Below, piece after piece: positions 1-8,318 of a stretch of 64,000 nt of DNA. The number at the start of each line of letters is the position of its first letter. Positions within the stretch are counted from its first letter, which is position 1. The stretch is from the NCBI GenBank assembly GCA_947496235.1, contig CANMCE010000001.1, positions 186,001 through 250,000 of the forward strand, read 5' to 3'. A program made the position numbers and the translations under genes. The notes under the pieces were generated by a model that had not been told where the DNA came from, searched no databases, and was given only the letters and a program-made list of their open reading frames with translations. Origin of the DNA: an uncultured Glaciecola sp. (GTDB lineage Bacteria; Pseudomonadota; Gammaproteobacteria; Enterobacterales; Alteromonadaceae).

Positions 1-2120
1 ATAAAGGTTAGGAAACCACCGTATGACCCACCATAGGTACCTACTCTATTCGGATCTACATTTGCATTTTCAACCAGCCAATTAACACCTTGTATATTGT
101 CTTCAATTTCCACTTTACCCATGTGTCGATAAATAGCCGTACGCCAATCTCTTCCGTAACCAGCTGAAGCTCTGTAATCCATGTCTAACACCACATAACC
201 TTGGGACACCAAAAAGCTGTGGAACATGAACTCTCTAAAATAACCAGACCATCCTAGATGAGCATTTTGTAAATAGCCTGCACCATGGTTGAATACCACT
301 GCCCTGCGCTTCTCAGACGCTACATCTTGAGGTAAATAAACCCTTGCATATATTGGCTGTTCGCTATGTTCAGACGGAATCGCGACTATGCTAGGTTGCA
401 CCCAATCAATGGATAAAAATTCGTCACTAACTGTATGGGTTACCTGTTCCACTTGACGCGTCGACATAGACATTAAATAAAGCTCGGGAGGCATAGTAAT
501 TTTTGAATGAGTGAGGACTAAAGTTGATTCGTCAGGACTGATAACGTATTCAGTCATACCATTTAGATCTGTGAGCGCATTGTGCTCTTGGTTTTCAATA
601 TCATATTGGTAAACTTCATAAATTCCCGGGTGCTTTTTATTTGCTTTGTAAACAAAAAAGTCATCATCTTGAGAAAGGTAAATATCTTCAACAATATAAT
701 TGCCAGACGTTAACTGTTGCACATCACCGTTTAAGGGCTTGGTATACAAATGTGAATAACCGGAAGTTTCACTTAGCCAATAAAGGGTGTTTTGATTGTG
801 AAACCATCCAAATTCATTAAATCGATAATTCACCCAAGCATCGTCATGCATACGTTCCTGGGTTACCATTTTGGGAGACCTTGGGTCTACAGTTACTATC
901 CAACGATCTTTGTTATCCCAAGCTTCGAGCATTAAAGCAACCTGAGATGAGTCATGTGACCATTTAATTGGCGTTTTAGTGGCATACCAATTTAACAATA
1001 AACCTATATCTCTTGGTAAACGGTTAACCGTATACGTTTGACCTTTTGCTTTTGCATTTTCAGCTTTAACATCTGCCAAAACGTCTTCGTTATATCCCGG
1101 TAATTGTTTATACGACAGACTAGTAGTTCTACCGGTTGCCACATTAACTAAATATAATTCATGGCTCACTGGTTTTGCGTCAGCAACACGTTGTCGCACA
1201 GATTTAAACCCAATACGCCCATTTTCTTCAATATAATCAGGCATTAAATCAGTGTCGTTTCGCGTTGGTTGATTGAGCGTTGTTGCAATAATCGCCCATT
1301 GACCATCGGGAGATAGACTCGCTGTAAGGGTCTTATGTTCTTTGTCCAAATAAATTGGACTAGTTGACGTGGTTTTATTCGATGCTTTTAAAGCTTGTTC
1401 GGCATTGAATTTATCTTGTTTGTATTTTTTAACGACATTTTCATATTGAATAAGCTTTAATTGTTCTTGGGCAATGTAGTCAGAGGGCGCTTGTAACGCA
1501 GTCGGCTGTTCAGCAAATTGCCAAGACAAAACAGGATATTGTAGTCCCGAAGCTAATTCAACTACATAAAAACTGTCACCTTTTCTGTATGCAACCCCTG
1601 TATCCTTAAAATATTGCAGACTTGTTGCAGGCGAAAGGTCTTTGGTTACCTGTTTGATAATTTTAGTATTGCGGTCTTGAACAAAAATATTACCTTCAAA
1701 TATCCAAGCCACAAAGGTTTGAGATTTGTCATCAATATAATGCTCAATATCAACTTCATGCATGTTCGCAAGGGTTGCTTTTTCGTTTGGTTGTTGGTCG
1801 TTTGACACTAGATAGGTGTCTCTTAGCTGACTACCCAATTGCTTGCGCTTGTAGACCACTTGATTGCTTAGCGGAGCAAACTTTGGATTTTCAGGTTGTC
1901 GACCTAACCAATCAGGATCTGACATTATCTGTTCAATACTAAGCTCAACTTTAGCTCCACTGGTATTAGTCGGCTTTTGAACTTGTTGTTGAATGGTTGT
2001 CGTGGGGAATTTGTTAGTTGACACTGTTGTGGGAGCGGAACTGTTATTGGTTGCAGTCGCTGTGCAACCAACCACCATGCTAAATAGCACTGATATACAT
2101 ATTATTTTGATTTTTTTCAT
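1..2120 (-). CDS. S9-family prolyl oligopeptidase/DPP-IV-like lipoprotein, 3' end cut by the window
   Basis: The frame runs from an ATG at 2120 to the window edge (706 codons), so the C-terminus lies outside. It starts with a lipoprotein signal: a hydrophobic stretch and a lipobox VVGC with Cys19, followed by a Thr/Ser/Asn-rich linker, which suggests outer-membrane anchoring facing the periplasm. A long beta-propeller-like middle (DPP-IV N-terminal type, with repeats such as SPDGQW and SQDDDFFVY) leads into an alpha/beta-hydrolase domain. The nucleophile motif GGSYGG places Ser699 at plus positions 24-26, seven codons before the edge. The catalytic Asp and His must lie outside. The family cleaves oligopeptides, often after proline. 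Likely a peptide scavenger; the exact specificity cannot be read here. Confidence 0.85.
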   Translation of the reverse strand, partial: MKKIKIICISVLFSMVVGCTATATNNSSAPTTVSTNKFPTTTIQQQVQKPTNTSGAKVELSIEQIMSDPDWLGRQPENPKFAPLSNQVVYKRKQLGSQLRDTYLVSNDQQPNEKATLANMHEVDIEHYIDDKSQTFVAWIFEGNIFVQDRNTKIIKQVTKDLSPATSLQYFKDTGVAYRKGDSFYVVELASGLQYPVLSWQFAEQPTALQAPSDYIAQEQLKLIQYENVVKKYKQDKFNAEQALKASNKTTSTSPIYLDKEHKTLTASLSPDGQWAIIATTLNQPTRNDTDLMPDYIEENGRIGFKSVRQRVADAKPVSHELYLVNVATGRTTSLSYKQLPGYNEDVLADVKAENAKAKGQTYTVNRLPRDIGLLLNWYATKTPIKWSHDSSQVALMLEAWDNKDRWIVTVDPRSPKMVTQERMHDDAWVNYRFNEFGWFHNQNTLYWLSETSGYSHLYTKPLNGDVQQLTSGNYIVEDIYLSQDDDFFVYKANKKHPGIYEVYQYDIENQEHNALTDLNGMTEYVISPDESTLVLTHSKITMPPELYLMSMSTRQVEQVTHTVSDEFLSIDWVQPSIVAIPSEHSEQPIYARVYLPQDVASEKRRAVVFNHGAGYLQNAHLGWSGYFREFMFHSFLVSQGYVVLDMDYRASAGYGRDWRTAIYRHMGKVEIEDNIQGVNWLVENANVDPNRVGTYGGSYGGFLTF

Positions 2121-2243
2121 AATCTATCTTTTGTATTAGTTTTTTTTTGTAATCTGCCTGTATAGTTTACACTGAAGTGATCTAAAAAGAACAATTTGAC
2201 CATAATTACAACAACTCATTTATTTTCATTTATTGGAATTACC

Positions 2244-2789
2244 ATGAAATTATTAATCAGTACTTTTTTGTTATTAATAACGACTAGTGTATTTGCGGCG
2301 CAAGAATGCCCCGATGTGCTTAAACATATGAAGCGTAAATTAAACTCGCAAGAAACTGTGAATTTTTGTGAAGAATACGCGGGAAAAACAGTTCTTGTCG
2401 TAAATACAGCCAGCATGTGTGGCTTCACGCCGCAATTTAAAGATTTAGAAAAACTCTATGAGAATTTTAAACAGGAAGGTTTAGTAGTCATGGGGTTTCC
2501 GTCCAATGATTTTGAACAGGAATATTCTGACGAATCTAAAACTGCTGAAAAATGTGAGCTCGAATACGGTGTCAGCTTCCCAATGTTTGAACCTCTCTCG
2601 GTCAGAGGAGAAAACGCGGATCCACTTTATCGACAATTAGAAAAACAAACTGGAAAGTCTCCTAAGTGGAATTTTAATAAGTACTTAGTGGATAAAAAAG
2701 GCGTTGTTGTTGGTTATTACGGTAGTCGCGTAACACCTGATAATGCTGATTTTATGAAAGATTTAACAAAAGCCCTTTCAGAAGAATAA
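2244..2789 (+). CDS. Periplasmic cysteine-type glutathione peroxidase
   Basis: The chosen ATG at 2244 gives 181 residues. An in-frame ATG at 2196 would put 16 extra residues in front of an otherwise perfect signal peptide (MKLLISTFLL..., cleavage near VFA-AQ at 18/19). The GPx fold shows the catalytic Cys59 in NTASMCGFTP, a second Cys104 where thioredoxin-dependent members keep a resolving cysteine, and the Trp142-Asn143 pair in WNFNKYLV. The tetrad glutamine of FPCNQF is replaced by Asp89 (FPSNDF), a variant I recall from other bacterial homologues. Role: peroxide reduction, probably thioredoxin- or other thiol-dependent and, from the signal peptide, in the periplasm. It stands alone, convergent with azoR. 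Confidence 0.85.
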   Translation: MKLLISTFLLLITTSVFAAQECPDVLKHMKRKLNSQETVNFCEEYAGKTVLVVNTASMCGFTPQFKDLEKLYENFKQEGLVVMGFPSNDFEQEYSDESKTAEKCELEYGVSFPMFEPLSVRGENADPLYRQLEKQTGKSPKWNFNKYLVDKKGVVVGYYGSRVTPDNADFMKDLTKALSEE

Positions 2790-2799
2790 GACATAAAAA

Positions 2800-2819
2800 A
2801 GCCCCACAATTGTGGGGCT
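2800..2819. terminator. Bidirectional intrinsic terminator between the peroxidase and azoR
   Basis: Perfect hairpin AGCCCCACA/TGTGGGGCT. Six A residues sit on its left side, so the better U-tract is for minus-strand transcripts coming out of azoR. On the plus strand the following bases are only TATAT. Confidence 0.8.
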
Positions 2820-2848
2820 ATATCAACACACTCAACTAGGAACACACT

Positions 2849-2876
2849 CTGGTTAAGCACTGCTTTTCTTAACCAG
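2849..2876. terminator. Second hairpin in the convergent gap
   Basis: CTGGTTAAG at 2849-2857 pairs with CTTAACCAG at 2868-2876 around an 11-nt loop. There is no U-tract on either side, so it may act as a transcript 3'-end stabiliser rather than a terminator. It lies 8 bp past the azoR stop, before the stronger hairpin at 2800. Confidence 0.45.
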
Positions 2877-2884
2877 TGTTATTA

Positions 2885-3496
2885 TTAGTGTTCAACTACC
2901 GAAAAAAGTTCATTAATTTTTTCTTTATATTCTTTCCATGCTTTGTTAGCTGACTCTTCGCCCATGGATAATCCTTCTACGTAGTAAAAAGTAATGTCTT
3001 CAAAACCGATAAATTGCAAAAAATTAGTGATGTATGGGGTTTGAGTATCCATTGGCGAACCACTGTAAACTCCACCTCTAGCACAGACAACGGTTGCTTT
3101 TTTACCCGTCACATGACCTTTAGGACCGTTTTCAGTATACGAAAACGTAACACCTGCTCTGGCAATGCGGTCGAAAAAAGCTTTTAAAGTAGAAGGTACA
3201 TTTAAGTTATACATGGGTACAGATAAAACAATTTCATCTGCGACTAATAATTGCTTAACAAAATTATCAGAATAAGCCGATAATGCTTTCTGCTCTGAGC
3301 TTCGCATATCTGCAGGTATACCCCAAGCTGCCATTTCCGCTTGAGACAAATGTGGCAAATTAAATCTATTTAGATCAATTGTATCTAACCTGATATCTTC
3401 TGCGTTTTGCATTTGCTCAAGATAATAATCAGCAGCTTTATAGCTCTGCCCTGCTTCGCCATTTAGACTTGAATAAACAACTAAGACATTCTTCAT
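2885..3496 (-). CDS. azoR: FMN-dependent NADH:quinone oxidoreductase / azoreductase
   Basis: 203 residues, the usual AzoR (AcpD) length. Flavodoxin-2 fold: the N-terminal strand MKNVLVVYSS with a phosphate-binding loop (NGEAGQSYKA), the FMN-contacting VPMYNLNVPSTLKAFFDRI around residues 96-114, and the ARGGVYSG loop near 139-146. Cytosolic dimer that transfers two electrons from NAD(P)H through FMN to quinones and azo compounds, seen as protection against quinone and thiol stress. Monocistronic on the minus strand, with its own terminator downstream. Start ATG at 3496 is preceded by AGGGGAT about 7 bases upstream. Confidence 0.93.
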   Translation of the reverse strand: MKNVLVVYSSLNGEAGQSYKAADYYLEQMQNAEDIRLDTIDLNRFNLPHLSQAEMAAWGIPADMRSSEQKALSAYSDNFVKQLLVADEIVLSVPMYNLNVPSTLKAFFDRIARAGVTFSYTENGPKGHVTGKKATVVCARGGVYSGSPMDTQTPYITNFLQFIGFEDITFYYVEGLSMGEESANKAWKEYKEKINELFSVVEH

Positions 3497-3614
3497 TTGT
3501 TAAAAATCCCCTTAAAAAATAAACCTATTCTGTTTTCAATGAACACATTATACATTCATATTTATTGATAAATAACGGCTATTTTTCGCTAGTAATCTTC
3601 TATATTTTAGAAAG

Positions 3615-4853
3615 TTAATAATTTAATGCTTGGGAAAAATCGTCAATCAAATCATTTATGTCTTCTATGCCAACTGACACTCGGACCAAATCTTCCGAAA
3701 TGCCCATTTTCATTCGTTCAGATTGCCCACTTTCATAAAAGATCGTTGATGCAACAGGCAATGCAAGGGTGCGGGTGTCGCCTAAATGTGTTGCTCTTAA
3801 TACCAATTTAAGTTGATTTAAAAAGGGACGGTAATGATATTCATCTGCCAATTCAAAACTTAAAATTCCACCATACACACCTTCGAATAAATCAGTCGCT
3901 CTTTGGTGATGCGGATGTTGTTCAAGACCGGGATAATTTACTGTTTTAAAGCCAGGATGTTGTTGCATAAACTTGGCTAATGCCAACGCGTTTTCACAGG
4001 TTTTTTGCAAACGCAAGTTCATGGTTTCTATCCCAAGTGCAATGGGATGAGCGGACGCCGGCGCTAAAGTCGCACCTATATCACGGAGTCCTCGCTTGCG
4101 AATTTGAGTCATTCCCCACAAAGAAGTATCCGCGCCTCGATATTTTTCAAGAATATTGTCGTATTTTTGCCAATCAAAACACCCAGTATCGATAACAACG
4201 CCGCCTAACACACTGCCATGACCAGCAACATATTTGGTTAATGAAGTAATCACCAAAGAGGCATTTATTGCAATCGAATCTAACATTACAAACGGCGTCA
4301 TTGTGTTATCTAACACAAACAATATTTCATGTTTTTGACAAATTTCACCAATTTCTTTTAACGCACCAACTTGGGTAACAGGATTTGCGATACTTTCGCA
4401 AAATATCATCTTGGTATTTTGATTAATTGCGCTTTCTAACGCAGTTGCATCACTTATATCTACAAATGAAATAGAAACACCAAAATCCATCAATGCCTGC
4501 ATGAAACTGCGTGTATTGCCAAATAAATAACGACTACAGACAATGTGATCACCTTGCTTTAGTAAACTCAACAAGGTTGCACTTATTGCCCCCATGCCGG
4601 TAGAAAAACAAGTTGCCGCCACTCCACCTTCCAGCGAACACAGCATATTTTGTAAGGATACTACAGCAGTTGACGATGACCTTGAATATACATGGCCGGC
4701 CTTTTTTCCTTGGAAAACGGCTTCTAAATCTGCCACATCGGCAAAATCAAATAAAACGGAATTAGTAGTAGACTGATGAACAGCGCCATCCTGAGGGTGG
4801 TTTATGGTTCTATCGCAATGGACAAGCGTTGTGTCCGGAATTCTGCGCTTCAC
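3615..4853 (-). CDS. Trans-sulfuration PLP enzyme (cystathionine gamma-synthase / gamma-lyase family)
   Basis: 412 residues of the Cys/Met-metabolism PLP family. Visible: YSR at 56-58 (PLP phosphate contact from the neighbouring subunit), STGMGA near 84-89, LDNT with Asp182, and the Schiff-base Lys207 in SLTKYVAGHG. These fix the family but not the reaction. It could be cystathionine gamma-synthase, O-acyl-homoserine sulfhydrylase or methionine gamma-lyase. The usual NPT after YSR reads SSSTA here, so it is not a textbook MetB. No met gene or MetJ-box stands nearby. Single gene, divergent from the NRDE gene with 114 bp between starts. Confidence 0.82.
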   Translation of the reverse strand: MKRRIPDTTLVHCDRTINHPQDGAVHQSTTNSVLFDFADVADLEAVFQGKKAGHVYSRSSSTAVVSLQNMLCSLEGGVAATCFSTGMGAISATLLSLLKQGDHIVCSRYLFGNTRSFMQALMDFGVSISFVDISDATALESAINQNTKMIFCESIANPVTQVGALKEIGEICQKHEILFVLDNTMTPFVMLDSIAINASLVITSLTKYVAGHGSVLGGVVIDTGCFDWQKYDNILEKYRGADTSLWGMTQIRKRGLRDIGATLAPASAHPIALGIETMNLRLQKTCENALALAKFMQQHPGFKTVNYPGLEQHPHHQRATDLFEGVYGGILSFELADEYHYRPFLNQLKLVLRATHLGDTRTLALPVASTIFYESGQSERMKMGISEDLVRVSVGIEDINDLIDDFSQALNY

Positions 4854-4967
4854 GCGGGATTTTCCTTTTACTCATTTGTGATATAAATTTGATTTGATGT
4901 TAGCCCAAGTTGTCACTATTGTATACCCAGCAATTTGGCATATCTTATTGAAAACAAAATTAACTCT

Positions 4968-5735
4968 ATGTGCATTTTATTTATCGCTGTTAATCAACAC
5001 AAAGACTACCCCCTTATCATAGCGGCAAATCGTGATGAATTTCACGCAAGACCTACATTAGCGTCACATTGGTGGCAGCCAGAAAGCCATTTACTTGCAG
5101 GTAAAGATGAAATGGCGAGTGGCAGTTGGATGGGTATCAATAGAAGAGGTAATATTGCTGCAATCACCAATATTCGGGCGCCCGGTAGAGAGCGACCTAA
5201 TGCTGTTACGCGCGGTAAATTGGTAATAGATTATCTTCAACAATCACCTGATTTTGAAACTTATTCAACCCAATTAGCAGCGACTAAAGATAGCTACAAC
5301 GGCTATAATTTATTGTTTGGCAGTTTTAATAATCTTTATGTCTATAACAATTTCGAGAATGCCGTTCAGTCTCTTACCACTGGGGTTTACGGTCTTTCTA
5401 ACGCAATGTTAAATACCCCTTGGCCTAAATTGGATTTTGGTAAACAAACCTTAGCTGAGTACTGCCAGTCTTCATCGCCATTACAAAAGCAGCACTTATT
5501 TGAACTTTTACGTAATCAAACACCAGCTGAAGATGAACGCTTGCCCAAAACCGGCGTACCAATTGAGTGGGAGCGTAAACTCTCGTCCATTTTTATTAAA
5601 ACAGATGACTATGGCACCCGTTCTAGCACTGTACTTTTAGTCGATCAGGATAAGCATGTATATTGGGAGGAGCATAGTTTTAATAATCAAGGGAAAATAG
5701 TGAATGAACAAGGCTTTGACTTTAGTCTGCAATAG
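4968..5735 (+). CDS. NRDE/TANGO2-family protein
   Basis: The start is set at the ATG at 4968, giving MCILFIAV: the family begins with Met-Cys, so that the Cys becomes the N-terminal residue. An in-frame ATG 33 bases upstream would bury it. 255 residues. The diagnostic ANRDEFHARPT sits at about 22-32, followed by GSWMGINRRG and an AITNIR segment. TANGO2-type proteins are Ntn-hydrolase-like in fold. In eukaryotes they have been linked to heme and lipid metabolism; the bacterial role is unsettled. The next gene is an aminotransferase 104 bp away, with no obvious functional tie. Confidence 0.85.
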   Translation: MCILFIAVNQHKDYPLIIAANRDEFHARPTLASHWWQPESHLLAGKDEMASGSWMGINRRGNIAAITNIRAPGRERPNAVTRGKLVIDYLQQSPDFETYSTQLAATKDSYNGYNLLFGSFNNLYVYNNFENAVQSLTTGVYGLSNAMLNTPWPKLDFGKQTLAEYCQSSSPLQKQHLFELLRNQTPAEDERLPKTGVPIEWERKLSSIFIKTDDYGTRSSTVLLVDQDKHVYWEEHSFNNQGKIVNEQGFDFSLQ

Positions 5736-5839
5736 CTAAAAATTTATCGTTTTGCAGCTAAATTATTAGATATTTTTTCAGCATTGTGCATAATGACCAA
5801 CTTCACAATTTGGCTCACTTATAGTTTAGGAATAAAAAC

Positions 5840-7030
5840 GTGTTTGAATCCTTGTCCCCTCTTTCTCCGGATCCAATTTTAGGTCTATCTGCAGCATTTA
5901 AACAGGACAATAATCCCCACAAAATTGATTTAGGTGTGGGTGTTTACAAGGATGAAGCTGGCAATACACCGATTTTAGAATCTGTTAAAGCGGCTCAGCA
6001 AATTCTACAGCAAACAGAATCGTCAAAGGTGTATATCACACCTCAAGGTCATCAAGGTTTTATTGATGGCATGCTTAGCTTGCTTTTAGGCAAAGGTAGT
6101 AAAGCTTTACTAGAAGGCAGAGTCGCGGCCGTACAAGCACCTGGTGGTTGTGGCGCTCTACGTATTCTGGCTGAACTTATAGTCCGAGCAAATAAGGGCG
6201 CTACCGTGTGGGTAAGTGATCCTACATGGGCAAACCATATTCCTCTATTGGGCAATTCTGGTTTAGCACTTAAAGAATATCCATATTTTGATAAAGCCTC
6301 TGCCAGCATTAAATTTGATGAAATGATGTCATGCTTAGAAAATGTAAAAGCCGGTGACGTAGTACTTTTACATGGATGCTGTCATAACCCAACGGGTGCA
6401 GATTTAACCAAAGAACAATGGCAAGCAGTTGCTGAGTTAGCGCAGAAAAATGGCTTCCTACCATTTGTAGATATCGCCTATCTAGGCTTCGGTGATGGAC
6501 TAGAAGAAGACGCCTACGGTCTTCGTTTATTAGCAGAATCAGTTGATGAAATGATTATCGCAGCTTCTTGTAGCAAGAACTTTGGACTTTACAGAGAGCG
6601 CGTTGGTTTAGCGGCTATTGTAACTAAAGATCAAAGCATGGCGTCAATTGCCCAAGCGCAAATTCAATCTGTTGCAAGGGGAATTTACTCCATGCCTCCG
6701 TCATACGGCGGTGCATTGGTTGATATAATCCTAAACGATGAAAAGCTTTTCCAAACATGGGCAACTGAAGTAAAAGAAATGCGTGAGCGAATGATTACGC
6801 TACGTCAGTTGTTGGTGGACAACTTATCCAACCAAAATGTTGATAGAGATTTCGGTTTCATTAATCAACAAAAAGGCATGTTTTCGTTCTTGTGTATTGC
6901 ACCAGAAGAAGTACAAAAGCTTCGTGCTGAGAAAAGCGTGTATTTTGTAGATTCTAGCCGTATAAACATCGCAGGTATTAACAAACAAAACGTTGGTACA
7001 CTAGCTGAGGCAATTGCTTCTGTAATTTAA
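5840..7030 (+). CDS. Aromatic amino acid / aspartate aminotransferase (class I)
   Basis: 396 residues, the standard AspC/TyrB length. It starts at GTG 5840 with TTAGGA about 9 bases upstream. Seen: the NPTG loop at 183-186, Asp211 and Tyr214 contacting PLP, Schiff-base Lys246 in SCSKNFGLYRERVG, and a C-terminal substrate-binding Arg in DSSRINIAG. The family exchanges amino groups between aspartate or aromatic amino acids and 2-oxoglutarate. AspC and TyrB cannot be told apart from sequence alone. Own terminator immediately downstream. Confidence 0.9.
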   Translation: MFESLSPLSPDPILGLSAAFKQDNNPHKIDLGVGVYKDEAGNTPILESVKAAQQILQQTESSKVYITPQGHQGFIDGMLSLLLGKGSKALLEGRVAAVQAPGGCGALRILAELIVRANKGATVWVSDPTWANHIPLLGNSGLALKEYPYFDKASASIKFDEMMSCLENVKAGDVVLLHGCCHNPTGADLTKEQWQAVAELAQKNGFLPFVDIAYLGFGDGLEEDAYGLRLLAESVDEMIIAASCSKNFGLYRERVGLAAIVTKDQSMASIAQAQIQSVARGIYSMPPSYGGALVDIILNDEKLFQTWATEVKEMRERMITLRQLLVDNLSNQNVDRDFGFINQQKGMFSFLCIAPEEVQKLRAEKSVYFVDSSRINIAGINKQNVGTLAEAIASVI

Positions 7031-7048
7031 TCGGATAAATAGTTAACA

Positions 7049-7084
7049 AGCCCCCATGCACAATGTGTCTGGGGGCTTTTTTTA
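7049..7084 (+). terminator. Rho-independent terminator of the aminotransferase
   Basis: AAGCCCCC pairs with GGGGGCTT around a loop containing ATGCACAATGTGTCT, followed by a run of seven more T residues. It overlaps the last codons of the convergent AhpD-like gene by three bases. Confidence 0.92.
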
Positions 7085-7426
7085 TTTTTCGCTAAACTCT
7101 TTATAGGCTTGCATAGCATCCGCAGCATACATTAATGAAGGACCACCACCCATGTAAATCGTCATCCCAAGGGTTTCTTCGATTTCTTCTTGAGTCGCGC
7201 CTAATTCAACTAATGCTTTCATGTGAAAACCTATGCAACCATCGCAACGAGTGGCAACACCTATCGCCAATGCAATAAGCTCTTTTGTCTTCTTATCTAG
7301 CGCACCATCCGCAGTTGCCGCTTTTGCCATCGCCGAAAAACCCTGCATGGTATCACTGATATTTGATCTCAATGGTTTCATATTGCTTGAAATGCGCTGA
7401 GTTATTTCTTTATAAGATTTGGTCAT
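7082..7426 (-). CDS. AhpD-like carboxymuconolactone decarboxylase-family protein
   Basis: Start ATG at 7426 gives 114 residues and has GGAG and GAAGAG just upstream. A longer frame from 7513 would be translated from the left arm of the inverted repeat at 7487-7526 and lacks family similarity there. The alkylhydroperoxidase motif is intact: Cys61-x-x-Cys64 and His68 in RCDGCIGFH, after the helix ELIALAIGVATR. Such small helical proteins reduce peroxides or act as thiol-disulfide partners. The CxxC favours a peroxidase-type role over lactone decarboxylation. The 3' end abuts the aminotransferase terminator. Confidence 0.85.
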   Translation of the reverse strand: MTKSYKEITQRISSNMKPLRSNISDTMQGFSAMAKAATADGALDKKTKELIALAIGVATRCDGCIGFHMKALVELGATQEEIEETLGMTIYMGGGPSLMYAADAMQAYKEFSEK

Positions 7427-7486
7427 CTCTTCTACTCCGTTTTTAATTAAACTGGTAATCTTGGTAACATGTTGGGTAAAACTATC

Positions 7487-7618
7487 ATAGCGCGACTTTG
7501 TAAAGGAAGGCATGGCAATTTAAAAGCTTCGAAATCATGGATGATTTCGTAGAGCGCCCATGGATGGGTTCACAGCGTCTTTTAAATTGCCATGCCTTCC
7601 TTTACAAAGTCGCGCTAT
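7487..7618. repeat. 132-bp nested inverted repeat (MITE/REP-like) with two CATGGATG hairpins
   Basis: The left arm 7487-7526 and right arm 7579-7618 are perfect 40-bp inverted copies, beginning ATAGCGCGACTTTG and ending with its complement. The 52-bp centre carries two further dyads: CGAAATCAT-GG-ATGATTTCG at 7530-7549 and CCCAT-GG-ATGGG at 7557-7568, both built on CATGGATG. No coding capacity and no clear target-site duplication. It lies in the divergent gap between the AhpD-like gene and the rhodanese gene and could fold into a long cruciform or RNA hairpin. Probably a non-autonomous mobile or REP-type element. Confidence 0.8.
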
Positions 7619-7666
7619 AGAGTTCGAAAATGTTAGCTAACCATAGTTTAGTACAGTGAAAAATAG

Positions 7667-8194
7667 ATGACGATTAAATCAGTTGATGCAAATACATTAC
7701 AAAAATGGATAGATGATGATCAGGTGGAATTAATTGATGTGAGAGAACCCATGGAATTTCATGGGCAGCACATTCCTGGAGCGACGCTAGTACCATTAGG
7801 CACTATTAGCAGTAAATCATTGCCTAGCACGAACAAAAAAATAGTTATTTACTGTCAAAAAGGTATTCGTGGAAAATCTGCTTGTCAAAAAGTGGTCCCA
7901 ACGGACCAAGAGCACGAGATTTACAATCTTGAAGGCGGCATTTTATCTTGGATAGAGGCTCAACATCCTGTTAAACAATCAAAAACTGAAATAGCCTCAC
8001 TGAACAAACAAGTAACAATTAGTTTTTTAGTCATAACCTTGTGTAGCTTGTTCGCCGCAATTTACGTGAATCCAGCTTTTGTCTTATTCATCATAGTACT
8101 TGTTGGTATGTGGCTACGTTTTGCCATTACTAAATCATCTCCTTTAGCAGTGCTGCTCGCTAAAATGCCTTGGAACCAAAAGTTAGAAAGCTAA
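7667..8194 (+). CDS. Rhodanese domain fused to a C-terminal membrane hairpin (YgaP-like)
   Basis: 175 residues. The N-terminal single rhodanese domain (about 1-100) has the active-site loop CQKGIRG with Cys63, preceded by DVREPMEFHGQHIPGA. Two hydrophobic helices at about 116-133 and 137-153 follow, with a short charged tail. This matches the layout of E. coli YgaP: a membrane-tethered sulfurtransferase with its catalytic domain in the cytoplasm. The sulfur acceptor is unknown. Its start lies 48 bp beyond the inverted repeat, which therefore sits in its upstream region. Confidence 0.85.
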   Translation: MTIKSVDANTLQKWIDDDQVELIDVREPMEFHGQHIPGATLVPLGTISSKSLPSTNKKIVIYCQKGIRGKSACQKVVPTDQEHEIYNLEGGILSWIEAQHPVKQSKTEIASLNKQVTISFLVITLCSLFAAIYVNPAFVLFIIVLVGMWLRFAITKSSPLAVLLAKMPWNQKLES

Positions 8195-8318
8195 ATAAAA
8201 TGGCTGCTTTGCCATAATATTGTCATCACGTTGCAACCAAAACGTCACTTAAATACCTCTAAGCTGTCATATCTTGTACTTAAGCTAATCGTTAGATTCA
8301 TCTATTTAAATTTTAGCA

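Noticed and set aside
2196-2243. Longer start for the glutathione peroxidase
   Set aside because: The 16 added residues precede a complete signal peptide that begins at the ATG at 2244.
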